Origin: Clostridia bacterium
GTDB taxonomy: Bacteria; Bacillota; Clostridia; Oscillospirales; Acutalibacteraceae
Assembly (NCBI GenBank): GCA_900755995.1
Contig: CAAEIM010000046.1
Coordinates: 1 to 6,787 of the forward strand
Direction of reading: 5' to 3'
Length of the DNA: 6,787 nucleotides
Positions 5,547 through 6,787 of this stretch are shown piece by piece. Both the position numbers and the translations under genes were made by a program. Every line of letters begins with the position of its first letter. Position 1 is the first letter of the stretch. The notes under the pieces are model-generated. The model did no database searches. It was not told where the DNA came from and saw nothing but the letters and a program-made list of their open reading frames with translations.

Positions 5547-5999
5547 ATGAGTAAAGAAAATACGGCTGTATTTATAGGGCATAATGAATGCTATGGAGTA
5601 ACAAGCGAGCAGATAAAAGAAGCTATTGTTTCACTTATAGATAAAGGTGTTACTGAGTTTTTGAGTGGCGGGGAAGGCGGGTTTGACCGTTTATGTGGTC
5701 GTTGTGTTTATGAAGTGAAAAAGCGATATCCTAACATAAATAACTATCTCGTTATTCCTTATCTATCTTTCAATGTATATAACGATGAGCTGTTCGATTC
5801 GATAATATATCCCGATGATTTTGAAAAATATCACTTCAAAGCCGCCATTCCTGCAAGGAATAAGTTTATGGTGGATAACGCAAACTACGCTATATGCTAT
5901 GTTAATCACGGATGGGGCGGAGCTGCAAAGACTTATGAAAGAGCAAAGAAGAAAGGCTTGAACATCATCAATTTCGGAAATTATGATTTTGAAAGTTAA
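5547..5999 (+). CDS. SLOG/YpsA-like (DUF1273-type) nucleotide-binding protein
   Basis: A 150-residue soluble Rossmann-like protein. It opens with a beta strand (TAVFIGHNEC, 6-15), has the glycine-rich loop LSGGEGGFD (39-47) typical of SLOG/LOG-type ligand pockets, and a C-terminal segment IPARNKFMVDNANYAICYVN (101-120), then GWGGAAKTYERAKKKGLNII (122-141). The order RNxxMVD, a beta strand, then GGAxxTxxxAKKxG is characteristic of the YpsA/DUF1273 branch of the SLOG superfamily, thought to bind nucleotides or nucleotide-derived ligands. No catalytic assignment is possible. The ATG at 5547 is chosen because a GGGGG ribosome site precedes it by 10 nt and the ATG at 5511 overlaps the promoter. 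It is alone on the plus strand, divergent from the XRE gene, with an operator-like site at its promoter and a strong terminator, so it is probably conditionally expressed. Confidence 0.87.
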   Translation: MSKENTAVFIGHNECYGVTSEQIKEAIVSLIDKGVTEFLSGGEGGFDRLCGRCVYEVKKRYPNINNYLVIPYLSFNVYNDELFDSIIYPDDFEKYHFKAAIPARNKFMVDNANYAICYVNHGWGGAAKTYERAKKKGLNIINFGNYDFES

Positions 6000-6008
6000 T
6001 ATGTACTC

Positions 6009-6040
6009 GATGGCTACTCAAATGAGCAGCCATCTTTTTT
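6009..6040 (+). terminator. Rho-independent terminator of the SLOG gene
   Basis: GATGGCT (6009-6015) and AGCCATC (6028-6034) form a 7-bp stem extended by CTC/GAG after one mismatch, with loop AAAT, then TTTTTT. The stop codon of the opposing CHAP frame (6039-6041) uses the last bases of the T-run. Confidence 0.88.
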
Positions 6041-6719
6041 AATACGCCGGGATACCGTATCCGTAGATACTGCTGCTACCGACTGCGTATTGTCTTTGTC
6101 TGCAAGCATCACCGGAATTACCCTCAACGGTATAAACAATTCCGTTCTCGCATTTTTGCACAATGCCTGTGTGGTCAGTTTCTCCGTCGCCCTCCCAGTC
6201 AAAGAAAATGATTGTTCCGGGTGCAGGCTCGTAATTACGGTCTGCCCATTGTCCTCGGTCTTTGAACCATTGAGCGCCGTTCACACAACCGGCATATTTC
6301 GGAATAATACCGGCGTCAATATATCCGCACTCATTAGCACACCAAGAAACAAAGCAAGCACACCATTCCACACGGGAGTCAAATCCGTACCAAGACCAGT
6401 AAGGCTGACCTCCGACATTTCCGACCTGCGACAAGGCAACAGATACGATTTGGTCATCACTGTAACCGATACCGTAAAGGACTTGCGACCATAGCTGATT
6501 GTTTTCATCTTTCAAAAGCTCGGCAAGATAATCTATTTGCTCTTTATTGAAGCCGTAGGCAGTCGCCATCTCATCTACGGTTTTATGGGATACAGTAATA
6601 TATAGGAATGTCTCGGTTACGGTTTTCTCAGTTTCAACGATATTTCCGTGTCCGTCGTCGCTTTCTTCGATTTCGGTATGAGACTTTGTTTCGGTTCGGG
6701 AAGAAATACTGGTGCTATA
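6039..6719 (-). pseudogene. CHAP-domain cell-wall peptidase, C-terminal remnant interrupted at its 5' side
   Basis: The minus-strand frame is open for 226 residues and stops (TAG, 6720-6722) at the edge of an insertion-sequence-like tip. Counting from the internal Met at 6569 (176 aa), the CHAP peptidase domain covers about 40-176, with Cys70 in EWCACFVSW, His133 in TDHTGIV and Asn151 in VEGNSGD as the likely Cys-His-Asn set. The 50 residues upstream, including TETKSHTEIEES, TVTETFLYITV and SHKTVDEM, look like genuine protein continuous with the domain. In intact relatives from Tn1549/CTn-like elements, as I recall them, this region follows an N-terminal membrane anchor. Met 6569 has no convincing ribosome site. 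I infer a conjugation-module peptidoglycan hydrolase, used to open the wall for the transfer channel, truncated by insertion. A product from 6569 cannot be fully excluded. Confidence 0.72.
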
Positions 6720-6728
6720 CTAAAAAAG

Positions 6729-6758
6729 TGGACAGCAAAAAGCGAAAGATGGTATAAT
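6729..6758 (+). promoter_or_regulatory. Transposase promoter within the IS end
   Basis: TGGACA (6729-6734, 5 of 6 to TTGACA), an 18-bp spacer, and a perfect TATAAT (6753-6758). The -35 hexamer appears to be part of the IS terminal repeat. Confidence 0.7.
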
Positions 6759-6780
6759 AATAAAAAAAGGAGAGAAAGAC

Positions 6781-6787
6781 ATGGAAA
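6781..6787 (+). CDS. Start of the putative transposase gene (only the first codons)
   Basis: ATG GAA A at the window edge, with AAGGAGAG (6767-6774) 6 nt upstream and a good promoter before it. Only Met-Glu can be read. Identity as an IS3-type first transposase frame is inferred from the flanking IS-like tip. Confidence 0.5.

Larger units (their letters stand above)
6713..6787 (+). mobile_element. Left end of an IS3-like insertion sequence (partial)
   Basis: The CHAP coding frame gives way here to non-coding A-rich sequence with AAAAAAGTGGACAG (6723-6736), which resembles the terminal inverted repeats of IS3-family elements as I recall them. A promoter, ribosome site and ATG then follow within about 50 bp, the compact layout of an IS left end before its first transposase frame. 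The exact tip is uncertain, between about 6700 and 6729; TG at 6713 is one option. The right end and any target duplication lie outside the window. Confidence 0.55.

Noticed and set aside
1..6787. CRISPR array, tRNA, rRNA or riboswitch
   Set aside because: No regularly spaced repeats, cloverleaf-like segments, rRNA-like stretches or recognisable riboswitch cores were seen by eye on either strand.

Overview
The window looks like an accessory region from a low-to-moderate GC Firmicute, most likely a gut Clostridia member (Lachnospiraceae/Ruminococcaceae type). The reasons are strong AGGAGG-like ribosome sites, SigA promoters, XRE regulators, and the particular mix of a SLOG protein, a CHAP peptidase of the kind carried by integrative conjugative elements, and a type I restriction-modification (RM) locus. 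No rRNA, tRNA or CRISPR is visible. No stretch over 300 bases lacks a gene or gene remnant.

Left two thirds (about 1-4600), all transcribed right to left: a small XRE regulator (4308-4520) with its own strong promoter, then hsdM (methyltransferase), hsdS (specificity subunit, overlapping hsdM by 11 nt), a XerC/D-like tyrosine recombinase starting at GTG, and, 13 nt further on, the 5' part of a second hsdS with an unrelated first target-recognition domain. This is the gene set of a type I RM locus whose specificity can be switched by recombination. Two features differ from the textbook layout. The second hsdS lies in the same direction as the first with its own start and ribosome site, and the hsdS-recombinase gap holds a three-armed dyad repeat. 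hsdR is not in the window and, if present, should lie beyond base 1.

Middle (about 4665-6040): a 71-residue helical protein of unknown function (-), a SinR/CI-type XRE regulator (-), and a divergent SLOG/YpsA-like protein (+). The promoter regions of these three genes each carry a copy of the element ACTAnnAGTGAT, so I infer a small regulon controlled by the second XRE protein. Clear rho-independent terminators follow each of the three genes.

Right end (6039-6787): the C-terminal part of a CHAP-type cell-wall peptidase of the conjugation-module kind, on the minus strand. Its reading frame is cut at about 6700-6729 by what looks like the left end of an IS3-like insertion sequence reading rightward, whose transposase ATG is at 6781. 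The putative IS tip appears to supply the -35 box of the transposase promoter.

Together this reads as cargo and remnants of a mobile element: a possibly switchable RM system, a small regulated SLOG module, and a conjugation gene broken by a later insertion.
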